A stretch of 64,000 nt of DNA from Cheiracanthium punctorium (lineage: Eukaryota; Arthropoda; Arachnida; Araneae; Cheiracanthiidae): positions 1,302,001-1,366,000 of the forward strand of contig JAWZYV010013285.1 of NCBI GenBank assembly GCA_038373885.1. The letters run 5' to 3'. This document shows positions 1 to 10,609 of this stretch, piece after piece (positions within the stretch are counted from its first letter, which is position 1; each line of letters begins with the position of its first letter). The notes beneath the pieces are model-generated. The model made no database searches and was not told the DNA's origin. It saw only the letters and a list, made by a program, of their open reading frames with translations. The translations under genes were made by a program, and so were the position numbers.

Positions 1-2567
1 ATCCTATAATATACCTTGTATATTAACATCCCAAATTGAAAATTCATTCGAAAATTGTCAGAGCCCCAAATTAGGGCCCCCAAAAATACCCCCAATTTCA
101 TAAAAAATACAGTTTTAAGAATGTTTTAAATCTTGGCTCTGACGTGATACAGAAAAACGTTTTGCACAGTGCAGTTATATATCTTCATATAAAGTGAATC
201 CAATGTTTAAAATTTTTGAAGGCCCCCAGGGCCCCACGGTACGGGGCCCCAAACATGGTCTTTAGCGCCAATTTACGCAATTTCGAAGCATTAGTACAGC
301 TGAAGTCGACTTCCCACAGGAGAACTATTGACATGGAGATGTAGTATCAACATAGTAGTTTGATATTATGAAAAACATTCCTTGAAGGTAAAACTGTTTC
401 CAAGAAAAATCCCAAAAAGGACCTCCCTATTTAGGACATTCCACTGGCACGCACGGGGGCATTTCGGCGTTACTTTTAGAAGTTTAATCCACAGTGGCAA
501 TATTGAAAATTAACTTAATCTTCATATATCTCAAATTGTATCCTCCATATATCACAAATAGTTATTTTACAGGGGCACTCATAAGAAGTACATTGCTCTG
601 TATGGGATCTCTGCAACTACTGAACCGATTCGAAATTTTTTTTCACTGATAGAAAGCTACACTATTCCTGAGTAATATAGGCTACCTTACAGCATGCAGC
701 ATAACTAGTTCTTTTACAGGGACACTCAAAAGAATTCCAGCACATGACGCTATATGGACATCTCTGTAACTACTGAATCGATTCTAAAGATCTTTTCACT
801 GAAAGCTACACTATTCCTGAGTAACATAGCCTAAAATTCATGCATGTAGCATAATTTACAGTAACACTTAAAATAATTCGTAAACATCGTAGTAACTGTC
901 TCCATTCGCCACTAAAATTTTATTAAACTCCATTCAATTTTTTGAAAGCATCCCCGTTTTCAAGAAAAAATTAACAGAGCAATCAAAAAATATATCTTTT
1001 CATAACATGAAACTACAACTCCATGCCAATAGTTCTCATGTGCGAAGTCAGAGCCAGCTGTATCTTCGAAATTGCATAAATTAGCGCTAAGGATCATACC
1101 GGGAATTTTTATTTTTTCTGTATCACCGTCAGAGCCAAGATTTAAAGCATTCTTTAAAACTGTATTTTTTATGAAAGTGGGGATATTGGGGGTTCATTTG
1201 GGGGCTCTGCCTATTTTCAAATGAATTTCCAGTTTTAGATGTTAATATTCAAGGTATATTATCATATTTAAAAAAATTCTCTGAAGCATATCGGAGCAAA
1301 TCACAGTCGAGAGAGTAAAATGGCAAAAATGGCCCTAAATTCGTCACTTCTCTAGGGTACTTTGACCCCTCATAACTCCAAAACTAAAAGAGCTAAATCA
1401 AAAGTATTTCAGATGTGTTCTTTCCTTGGGTAAGGCAACACAAGAAAAAAAATTCATTAGATTCTGAGATGGTGATTGAAACTTTCTTCTTTTTTTTAAC
1501 TGGTTTGCTCTTGCGATGGCTATTAAAATGGCTGGAATGCACAGGCCGCAAAATTGGGGCTTTCAAAAATTTTTAACATTGGATTCATTTTATATGAAGG
1601 TATATAACAGCACTGTTCAAAAATTTGAATGGGGTTCAATAAAATTCGAATAAATTTGATTGGCGAATGGAGACAGTTTCTGCAATGCTTACGAATTATT
1701 TTGAGTGTTCCTGTAAATTATGCTACATGCATGAATTTTAGCCTATGTTACTCAGGAATAGTGTAGCTTTCAGTGAAAAGATCTTTAGAATCGATTCGGT
1801 AGTTATAGAAATGTCCATATAGCGTCATGTGCTGGAATTCTTTTGAGTGTCCCTGTAAAAGAACTAGTTATGCTGCATGATGAAAGGTAGCCTATATTAC
1901 TCAGGAATAGTGTAGCTTTCTATAAGTGAAAAAAAATTTCAAATCGGTTCAGTAGTTGCAGAGATCCCCAAATGTAATTCTTATGAGTGCCCCTGTAAAA
2001 TAACTATTTGTGATATATGGAGGATATATTTGAGATATATGAAGAATAAGTTAATTTTCAATATTGCCACTGTCCATTAAACTTCTAAAAGTAACGCCGA
2101 AATGCCCCCATGCGTGCCAGTGGAATGTCCCAAATAGGGAGGTACTTTTGGGGATTTTTCTTGGAAACAGTTGTACCTTCAAGAAATGTTTTCTCAAAAT
2201 ATCAAACTTCTATGTTGATACTACATCTCCATATGAATAGTTCTCCTGTGGGAAGTCGGCTTCAGCTGTACTAATGCTTCGAAATTGCGTAAATTAGCGC
2301 TAAGGACCATGTTTGGGGCCCCGTACCGTGGGGCCCTGGGGGGCCTTCAAAAATTTTTAACATTGGATTCACTTTATATGAAGATATATAACTGCACTGT
2401 GCAAAATGTTTTTCTGTATCACGTCAGAGCCAAGATTTAAAGCATTCTTAAAACTGTATTTTTTATGAAATTGGGGGTATTTTGGGGGGCCCTAATTTGG
2501 TGCTCTGACAATTTTCGAATGAATTTTCAATTTGAGATGTTAATATACAAGGTATATTATAGGATAC
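1..2567. repeat. Large fold-back (inverted) repeat, left edge at or beyond the window start
   Basis: Bases 1-945 read as the reverse complement of roughly 1625-2567: the first 15 bases (atcctataatatacc) reappear inverted at 2553-2567, and the match runs through G/C-rich blocks near 75 and 2490 and near 230 and 2330. A spacer of about 680 bp separates the arms. The spacer contains a second, directly oriented copy of part of the right arm (about 1010-1262 against 2215-2567). No transposase frame is visible. This resembles fold-back DNA elements, but no target duplication can be checked because the left flank lies outside the window. Confidence 0.85.
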
Positions 2568-2830
2568 AATGAAAATATTCTCTGAAGCACCTCTGATCCA
2601 GTCACAGTCGAGACAATAAAGTGGCAAAAAGGCCCTAAATTAATTCGACGTTGCTCCTCTGGGGTACTTTGACCCCCCATAACTCGAAAACTAAAATAGG
2701 TAAATCAAAAATATTTCAGATTTGTTCTTTCCTTCGGTAAGGCAACGCAATAAAAGAAAATCATGAAATTCTGAGATGGTGATGGCAACATTTTTCAAAT
2801 GACCTGCCCGATTTGCTTTTGCAACTGCTC
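2568..2830. repeat. Direct repeat of 1263-1500, next to the fold-back element
   Basis: The stretch after the fold-back arm (ctctgaagca, then cacagtcgag, ggtactttgacccc, ataactc and attctgagatggtgat) is a diverged direct copy of 1270-1475. The repeat unit therefore extends beyond the inverted arms, and the whole of 1010-1500 is repeated in order at 2215-2830. Non-coding; function unknown. Confidence 0.75.
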
Positions 2831-4681
2831 ATAAATGCATATTTCTCAAAATAGCAAAGTTTAACATTCCGCGCAACATATCTTTGGAACGCTTTAACAT
2901 AATACCTTAAAATTTTCAGGACCTTGTTCATAGTATTGATATGCATAAAATGAAATATAATTACAAATAGAAAACAGATAGAAAAATTTTATAAACAAGA
3001 AAAATAAAAGTAACGAAAAATGTAAGAATTTTGTTTTTTCCTTATTAAATACTATTTTTTCAATTTTAAATATCTTAATGATTGTCGTTTATATCATTAG
3101 AAGGAGTATTTTCTTTAATTTAAGAAGAAATTTGTTGGTAAATATCGAAAACTTTTGTTCGTTATTGCTCGGAGTGCATTATAGTAATTTTGAAGACGTG
3201 AAATTTTCTGTTATATTTTTGTGTTTTCGAGTACTAAAAAGACTGTGTTTCATTTATTTTTATTTTTATTATACAAAACAGCGCAACCACCCTGCAAAAA
3301 TCCTAACTATAATAGTTTTTTTGTCGTTCCGAAGAAAGCGCACCTTTCAGTGACTTCATGCCTTGAATGGGTGAACTGTCCTTTTCACTATAGAAGAATA
3401 ATTATTTTGTACACAAAAAGATAAATAATCAAATGGAATTTTGTGATTTATATTGAGTAGGTATACCTTTTTCAATCCTCTCATCCTCCGGTATTTTCTA
3501 GAAAATAGACGGCTAATGTCCTAGATATATATTTAATAAATTAAAATTACGATCAAAACAGTTTTTTTAACTTTAGATGAATATAAATAGTGATTTTAAC
3601 TGAGACAATAAATCATCTAAAAAGACTAGATGCAGAATAATATTTTATGTTACCCAACGTGGATAGGTAGGATTTTAGTAGGTACAATGATTACGGACAT
3701 AATGATTACAGGGGGTGAAGAATTATTAAGTTATTGTTCAAGGTGTAGGGGGGGGGGAATTTCGACTATTATGCCAGGAACGTAAAATCATCCATGCTAA
3801 AGACCATTCATTAACTAGGCAATGTGCTCAATTTCAGCCTTTCATCACAAAAATGCCCTAAGATATGTAAACAAGTACGTTACTGAAATCACTTGTCAAT
3901 GGCCCTCGACGAGTAAAAATCACATACAGAACTTTCAAGAATAATGTGAACAAAGTAGTGAATATTTGAGGCTGTAATCCAGACGTGATTTCAAGACCAA
4001 AAAATTGAAAAAATTGTGAATTTAGTGCCAAAATGTCTTTTAAAACATAAATTCGAACGAAGGGGGAGCATATTTAATATAAGAAAAAAAAAACAATTAA
4101 TCTTCTTTTGTTTATTTGTAACCAATAAATGTACTTGTAACCAAAAATTGATTACTTGAAATTATCACTCATCTTGACATAATACGCACAATAGTTGCAT
4201 TTCAGAGGCTGTACAAAAATTACGAAAGAAAACAATATCAGTAATAAGAAGCATATAATACTTTTTCTATTACTGGTATTGTATAGTCCTCAATAGTTTT
4301 GTTTAAACAAATCTCTGAGCTGTTTTATGATGAAATCCTGTGATTTTGTCCATCACCTTAATGTGTGGGGTCACTCTTTACGAACAGGAATTTCTTTTTT
4401 ATACTTGATCCGTATAAAAATAAATTTCGCTATTTATTTAGATGGAATCTCCAGAAAATTCTAATCAATGCCATGAAATGGTGTACTTTTTTAAGGTGCC
4501 TTTGCGATTTATTGTATATGTCTGTTATCAATATTTAAGGAATAATACCTAGGTCAGCGTTTTTGACTCAACTGTATTCCATTTTCATATTTGTATATTG
4601 ATTAAATATGTTAAAGGAGTTTGTAAAATATCACTAAATTCCTAAATTGACAACCACTGACATACGATACGTAGTCTCAAT
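2831..4681. other. AT-rich stretch with no supported gene
   Basis: Only short chance reading frames with many stops, an 8-10 base G run near 3751, and A-tracts. A segment near 4190-4230 resembles 63350-63400 (around catttcag and acaaaaattacgaa), which suggests an old fragment of the element at 63-63.85 kb. No splice-bounded exon was seen. Confidence 0.5.
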
Positions 4682-4685
4682 TTTA

Positions 4686-4846
4686 CCCTTTGAGGCGCAA
4701 CCCTTTCTCAATGCTGAAAAAAGGGTCTCTAGATCTGTGGCACGCGATAAACGTTTCGATCGTCCGCCCTCTTGCTGGTAGTTAAGTCGAGCGATGGCAA
4801 CGGCTGCCCTTTTTACAGCATTGGGAAAGGGTTGCGCCTCAAAGGG
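4686..4846. mobile_element. piggyBac-like MITE, 161 bp
   Basis: Terminal inverted repeats of about 30 bp begin CCCTTTGAGGCGCAACCC and end in the exact inverse; about one mismatch lies further in. The right flank is TTAA and the left flank is TTTA, fitting a TTAA target duplication with one change. A TTAA target and CCC ends are typical of the piggyBac superfamily. The interior is short and non-coding. The family assignment rests on the ends only. Confidence 0.75.
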
Positions 4847-4850
4847 TTAA

Positions 4851-7055
4851 ATTGTTTGCCTTTAGTGTTAATTGCTATAGAATACTTTATTTTGATGTAA
4901 GTCCCATGCAGTGGGTATACTCAAAGCACACAACATAAAGATGTTGTCGAACATACCACAAGCTCTACACAAAAAGATCAACTTTTAAAATTATAAATAT
5001 TCCACCTTCTTTGTTCTAAGCTTAATCAGGAAAAATTCCACATTTCGCAAAGAAACATCTCAAGTAATCGAGATATTTTTTTTTCCAGATTTACCAAATA
5101 CACAGCGCCCTTGTGAGCGAATTTACAGGTCATAAAAGCGCGAGCTTGAAAACAAATGTGTCACATTCATGAAAGAAACAAAAATAAATGAGAAAAAAAC
5201 GAAAAAGATATCTAAGACCATTTCTGTGGAGAACAATGACAACCCGCCATTATTTATATTGTCTCAGTTGATCTCAGCTTCAAGGCTCAGGTGGTACCGG
5301 AGTATAAATCAAAAACGGCACTTTTATAGCATCGAGCTTATATCTGGTGTCTATACATTTTCAGCAGCAATACTTCAATACATTCTTAAGTTCAGAAGCG
5401 GTAAAAAAATAGAAAAGAAAAGAAGAGATTTCAAAAGTAATGGCGTACGTAATGGCTTTTGAAATCAAATGGTTTGATTCCACATTTTGGATTTAGGAAA
5501 AATAAACTTAAAATTTTCTTCATTGTTGGTACATGTTTATTCATTTTAAATTTTAAATTAATTACTATTTTTCTGTCTCTTTTTAGATTTGTTGTTCCCT
5601 GAAGTACTGTATTACGGTAGGCAATATTTGACATCAGCGTAAACAGTCATTTTTTTCCAGTATAAAAACCTAATTGGCGAATGATAAAGATGATAAAGTA
5701 TTTTACATAAAAAATACTTTCAGGCATAAGGTTTATTTAGTAATGATTCATTCAGCTTTAGGGATTTTTTATTTATGTCCAAATAAATCTGAATAATAGA
5801 GAAGCAACATGAAATATTGTAAAGATGTATTCCAACATATTTATTCAAATTTTAAATTTAATGAATGTGTTTATAATTTACCGCGAGTTAGAATTTTTAT
5901 TTCTAACAACGCTTTACAGTATGCTTATTTTTTACGTATGTTAATTAAAAAAGTTTTTTATTATTCCTTCAAAAGCCGTTACTTTTACAATCAGATGTGT
6001 TTTTTAAAGCCATCTCCATTTCAACGAGAGTTACTTCGATTACCAAAGTTAATTTCAACTTTAATTCACTCTCAAGCTTTCTAAAAGTAAGATTCAATTT
6101 AATTTTCAAAGAATTTTTTATGGCACAAAAAAAGAACATCGGAAAGAAAACAAAAATTGCCTATACAATTTAATAACCAAATTAAAGTTTTGCTCTTGTT
6201 CAACAAATACTTAAGTGAATAGAAAAACATATTGCTTCTTTGAAGTATGAAAAAAGTAAAGAAAAAATGCTATAAAATTACAATAGGCACAAGCAGGGAA
6301 CTTATACGAAAAATCCTTCAACAGTTGGAAATTAGAATTTCCCTTCTTCACGATGGCAACCATTTTATAGTTTGAAAATTCAATTTGTTTTCTCCTGCTG
6401 GACTGAAATATCTTTTGTTCGCAAGTTTTTCATGCACTTTTCCAGGCGTTTTTTATTTGTGGTATACGAAGTTCCTTTGAAGGGTTTTTAAATTGAAGCT
6501 GAATATTTGTTTGGAGATTTTCAATACACTCTTTCCCTTGTTTACGAAAAAAAAATACTCTGGTATTTTCCATTTAATTATTTTCAAAAAAGTTTTCGTG
6601 AGTTCTTTTAGCAAAAATATATTTCGTTGTTTCTCTGCTGTTTTGATTCATGTTTTTGACAACTTTTTGTGACGGCCGAAGGAAGGTTGTGCAGAGTACT
6701 TGAAAAACTTAATGTATTAAATAGAATCAGTAATAATCTACATAATACATCTTTGCTTATGAAAACAAGCTTTTCTTTATTATTTTTTGCCATAATATTC
6801 TTAAATCTGTGATATCTAATTTTAAAGTTTCCAAGTAGAAACAATTGCTGGAATTGTCACTATGAAGTTACTAACATTAAACAGCCTGCCATGCTACGAA
6901 AAACAAAGCATATTTGAAGAGGTGCATCTTATAATCCGGTGTTCAACATTTAGTTAATTATTTTATCAACCTCCTCCCTACTTCTTGAAGAGGTGGCCCA
7001 AAAAATCGGTATGTCTTTGCATTGTGTTAAGGCAAACCTAAACTAGGGGTACCTG
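4851..7055. other. AT-rich stretch with no supported gene
   Basis: Reading frames at 5169-5462 (+) and 5809-6084 (+) are rich in Lys, Phe, Tyr and Asn, as expected of random AT-rich DNA, and have no domain or splice context. Nothing else was recognised. Confidence 0.5.
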
Positions 7056-7059
7056 AATA

Positions 7060-7246
7060 CGGAGGGGGTGCCTTAGGCGATGGACTTTTCAGGTGGTACT
7101 AAGGCGTAAGCACATTACATGTAGAGAAAACCTCCCAAAACTCCAGACCGTTAGATCGACAGCAGCGCGGAAGGCAGTACCCTGGACTTTCAAACTTCAA
7201 CCATCTACCGTGTTCAGTGTCTTATTCACCCGGGCATTGTTAAGCC
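7060..7246 (-). repeat. tRNA-derived SINE, family A, copy 1
   Basis: On the minus strand this reads as a tRNA-like head followed by a body shared with copies at 36888-37076 and 40345-40530. Shared blocks include ccagaccgttagatcgacag and gagaaaacc. The A-box position (plus strand near 7230-7240) is degenerate here but intact in the 40 kb copy. The length of about 190 bp fits a SINE. Confidence 0.75.
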
Positions 7247-7975
7247 TACTAGCAGAATGCGGAAAATATTAGTCATTTTTGATGTCACAAGTTTCGATTT
7301 GCATTGGATTTTTTATGGAATTTTAAAGTCGTTACGTAAGAAATATAGTCAACAAGAAGTCAAAGTCCGTTCTGGAGGCAATTACAACGAGCGGTAGCGC
7401 ACACATTCAACGAAAATATGTCTACTTTCAATATATTTAATCTTCGTCCTCCTAAAATAAATAAATTCATATTCAATTTTTATAATATACCCAAATCGAA
7501 TTTCATGCTCTTCTGGAAACGCGCAGAAACTTCGTATTCGAAAGATTTCGTTTTGTGTACACAATTGTTCTTATATCCAGGCAGGCAATTTATTTGTGAA
7601 AGAAAAATTAAACTATGCAATCTAAAAAAAACTACTATTTTAAACAAATTGGAATCCCAATAGTATAACGTCATTTTCACTTGGAACAGGTAATTTTTCC
7701 ACCCAAAGGATTCACTTTTTTTACTCTTTTGAATGAAAAAACACATGAATGAAAAAATACATTAAATTAAAATAGAAGAGAAAATTTAAAAGATTCTTCC
7801 TTTTGTAAACTCCGTAGAGAAATCGCGACGTTTTTATTTATTTATTTACTAGCGGGTTCAGGTTCAACCCACTACCAAAAACGGGTCTTAGCTAAGCTGA
7901 ATCGAGAGCGGGGATCCTTTTCGGGCATGAATTACACGATGTTAGTTTATGTCACTCAAACGAAGTTTCTGTGAT

Positions 7976-8143
7976 CAGGAGCGGCCCGACACGGTAAGCA
8001 AGGTAAGCGTCGCATCGCTGCGCCATCTTCAAAGGGGTACTATTTCGAACACTAAAAATGAGAAAATTTTGATCTGGAGCATAAAAGGGGGGCGTCTTTT
8101 TTACGTTTGCAGAGGGGCGCCACGTACCCTAGGGCTGCCACTG
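7976..8143. mobile_element. hAT-like MITE, 168 bp
   Basis: Left end CAGGAGCGGCCC, right end (inverted) CAGTGGCAGCCC. It is flanked by TCTGTGAT at 7968-7975 and TCTGTGAG at 8144-8151, an 8-bp target duplication with one mismatch, typical of the hAT superfamily. The interior is G/C-rich and non-coding. A partial relative starts at 15573. Confidence 0.75.
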
Positions 8144-8749
8144 TCTGTGAGGGTTGACATATCCAGCTTTTAAATGGGATCAATGGGGGTTAAATCTTAA
8201 CCTCACTTGCAATTTAAAAATGATTCTTTTGAAAACTAGGATACAGAATAAATATCCATTGTCCGTAACCATGATAATCTCAAAGAGTTACTAACGAAGC
8301 TAAATGAAATCATCAAACATGATAAAATGATATAGCTCACATGATATAAATTGTACACCAGAGATTATCAGTTTAAGTTGACATTTAATGCGACATATCA
8401 GTCATGCAAAATAATACTGTCGCGGATATTGAGTAAACACTTTGCAGCTTAAAACTGTGGAAAATCGCTAAAAATTGGGAAACGCGTGGATTTTCAGAAT
8501 TTTTTAGTTGTAGCCACCTACGGTTTTCTGGATATCGTTCTATACATCTGTGCAAAATTTCAATTCGATCGTCCGAACAATGTGGATCTGCTGGTGCTGA
8601 AAGGCAAAAATTACTAAAGAACATTTTTATTAACGCAGATGCATTCAAAATAGTACAGTATGGACGTATCGGTTCGTACCAATATTCCACTTTTTTATTC
8701 ATGTTTGCGGATTAAGACCGGTTAAATGCACAGGGGTCCTAGACCTATA
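8144..8749. other. Repeat-like DNA without a supported gene
   Basis: A 105-residue frame on the minus strand (8385-8702) has a clean pyrimidine tract and AG at about 8600, but each frame after that AG closes quickly or lacks protein character, and the wording around 8560-8600 resembles transposon filler. No gene call is made. Confidence 0.4.
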
Positions 8750-8844
8750 AAGGAGAATGCCATCCGTGGACGACTTTCTACAGGATCCTAGCCCGTATTC
8801 ACGCGAGGTTTCGAAGAGAATCACGGAAAACTCCGAACGGCTAG

Positions 8845-9692
8845 CAGTGGTGTAGCCAGAAAAAAATTTAGGGGGAGGGGTGGATTTAGGTAATGCCGTA
8901 ACTGTAATAAAAAATTTTAAGGTCCGGAAATAGTAAGCTTCAAAAAGACCCTTATTAAAGTACAGCCCCCTTATTCAGGACCATAATTACCACTGGGTGG
9001 CCTGGGAAATGCACCAGGGCCCTGAGCTTAGGAGATGGCATGCATGCGAGAAAAGTGGACCATAATTCGATTAACAGCGGTTAAGCTTAGAAAAAGCAGT
9101 GAAGATGAGCCTCCATCATCATGTGTTGCCACAGAGTACCTTTATCTGTTTTTAAAAGTTAAATATTGGCCCAAAAGTCCCTCAGCAGGGCCAAGGCCTG
9201 CGCTGCCCAACTACGCCTTTGTGACCTTGCTTCTGGGCTGCGGAAACATATGCCTCGGTCAGGTGGTCAGCCTGACGTGAAGCCGCCTGTGTTTAACTCC
9301 CAAGAAAGCTTGACACTCATTTTATCGGTCCGTTCAAGGGATGAGGAGTGCATTCAAGGGAAGAAAGTCATGAATCAACCTTGCTCAGCCCGAGAATCGA
9401 ACCCAGGAATGGCATGCCAGTTCAATGCGCAACCATTAAGCCACCGGGCTTTAAGAATCTGTTTTTATCATCGGATATTTGCACTGCACAACAAGAACTT
9501 CCATTCTATTTCATATATATACAATAGTAAAAGAAAGTTGTGCATAAAATATCTCTAAAATTTCTAACTAAAATTTCGGTGAAAGATATTGAATCCTTCC
9601 TATTTTGTGGGCTCAGTTCTCATTGAAAGGCCCTTTTTGAAAAATTTAGGAGGGATTCTGACCCTTAAAACCACCTCCTCGCTACTCCACTG
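8845..9692. mobile_element. hAT-like non-autonomous element inserted in a SINE
   Basis: Left end CAGTGGTGTAGCCAG, right end (inverted) CAGTGGAGTAGCGAGG, the same type of ends as the MITE at 59163-59322. The flanking 8-mers (acggctag and aggggtat) match at only five positions, so the target duplication is weak. The better evidence is that the flanking SINE reads on across the element. A second SINE (9160-9458) lies inside it. Confidence 0.6.
9160..9458 (-). repeat. tRNA-derived SINE with intact A and B boxes
   Basis: On the minus strand the head carries an A-box TGGCTTAATGG and a B-box GGTTCGATTCT about 35 bases later, flanked by complementary AGCCCGG and TCGGGCT. These are internal RNA polymerase III promoter features of a tRNA gene. 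The body of about 230 bp runs to 9160 and is G/C-rich. The reading frames at 9035-9280 and 9166-9558 on the plus strand are by-products of this repeat. Confidence 0.8.
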
Positions 9693-9813
9693 AGGGGTAT
9701 GTCGACAGGCGATACCGGGGTTTGAACACGGTACCGCCAGCCTTGCAGTTTCGAGAATGTAAATGTAAATCTGGTGTTAAGGCCAATTATCTGATCGAGT
9801 TATCTAGAATTAG

Positions 9814-9998
9814 ATGGGGGGGGGGGTTGCCCTCCGTGCGGATTTTCTAAGATAATCCTAACCGGTAGTTACGCGAAGTTTCGGAGAAAACCACGGAAAT
9901 CTCCAAACGGTTAGGTCGGCGGACGCGACCTGGTTTCGAACCAGGCGCCTTCCGTCTCCCAGTTCAAAGCGCTTGCTCTATGCCACTCGTGGGGCTCC
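9814..9998 (-). repeat. tRNA-derived SINE, family B
   Basis: The minus strand gives a tRNA-like head (near 9998) with A-box-like TGGCATAGAGC and an excellent B-box, GGTTCGAAACC, at about 9933-9943. The body has GTTTTCTCCGAAAC. It ends at a G run near 9816-9825. Closest relative: 21908-22113. Confidence 0.85.
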
Positions 9999-10025
9999 AT
10001 CTGTAAAAAAATTCAGACTTCCACC

Positions 10026-10601
10026 CAGGGTGCGAATTGACGGGGGGATGCCGGGGATTGTCCCTGGCTGAAGAATGTAATATCCCTGGCTAGAGAAATA
10101 TTAATGGATCCCTGCCAGGGATACTATTTATCTCCTGCTGGAGAAATGTTAAAATTAATCTCTGTCCTTACAAATTCAACAGTACCTAACGATTTAGAAT
10201 TCAACAGTACCTTACAAGTATTGAAAATAGAAATTCTTTTATTTACTAGACAAAGGAGCAAGTTACAAACATCCCTTTGAAATCGATATATACATGCCTG
10301 ATGCCACTTCTCATTCTGCAACAAATTAAGACTGCGAAATAAACGAACAAGCGCTGTTCCGCCGCGAGCTGAATTTGAGGGTGGACGTAGATTCGACATA
10401 GGCAGGAATATTTGTGCACAGAAAATCGGGGGTTGATTTTTGTTTGAATTTAAGTCCCTTCCCAGACATGTTGGCAACTGCATTTGTCATGTAATACTTA
10501 ATATATTATGTGAGTGGAGCATTTAACGCCTTCCCTCCATTTTTTTCCTTTTCAAATGTCCCCCCCCCCCCCTCGGGAGAAAATGTTCAATTCGCACCCT
10601 G
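10026..10601. mobile_element. hAT-like non-autonomous element, 576 bp
   Basis: Exact 15-bp terminal inverted repeats, CAGGGTGCGAATTGA. The flanks are CTTCCACC (10018-10025) and CTTCCACA (10602-10609), an 8-bp target duplication with one mismatch. The interior has a 119-residue minus-strand frame (10124-10483) with no visible transposase motif, so the element looks non-autonomous. A C run of about 12 lies just inside the right end. Confidence 0.85.
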
Positions 10602-10609
10602 CTTCCACA

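Larger units (their letters stand above)
8750..9745 (-). repeat. tRNA-derived SINE, family B, split by an insertion
   Basis: The 3' part (8750-8844) matches 9826-9920 and 21952-22045 (gactttct, cctaacccg, acgcga, actccgaacggctag). The sequence stops at 8844 and resumes at about 9699 with the tRNA-like part, whose inverted B-box reads gtttgaac. The interruption is the hAT-like element at 8845-9692. Confidence 0.65.

Noticed and set aside
8385..8702. 105-residue minus-strand frame considered as a third exon of the 12.9-17.6 kb gene
   Set aside because: In the phase required after residue 108 the frame closes after 18 codons, and the sequence resembles repeat filler.
9035..9558. Two plus-strand frames of 81 and 130 residues
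   Set aside because: They read the antisense of a tRNA-derived SINE.
10124..10483. 119-residue minus-strand frame inside the hAT-like element
   Set aside because: No hAT dimerisation motif, zinc finger or other transposase feature; the frame fits chance in this composition.
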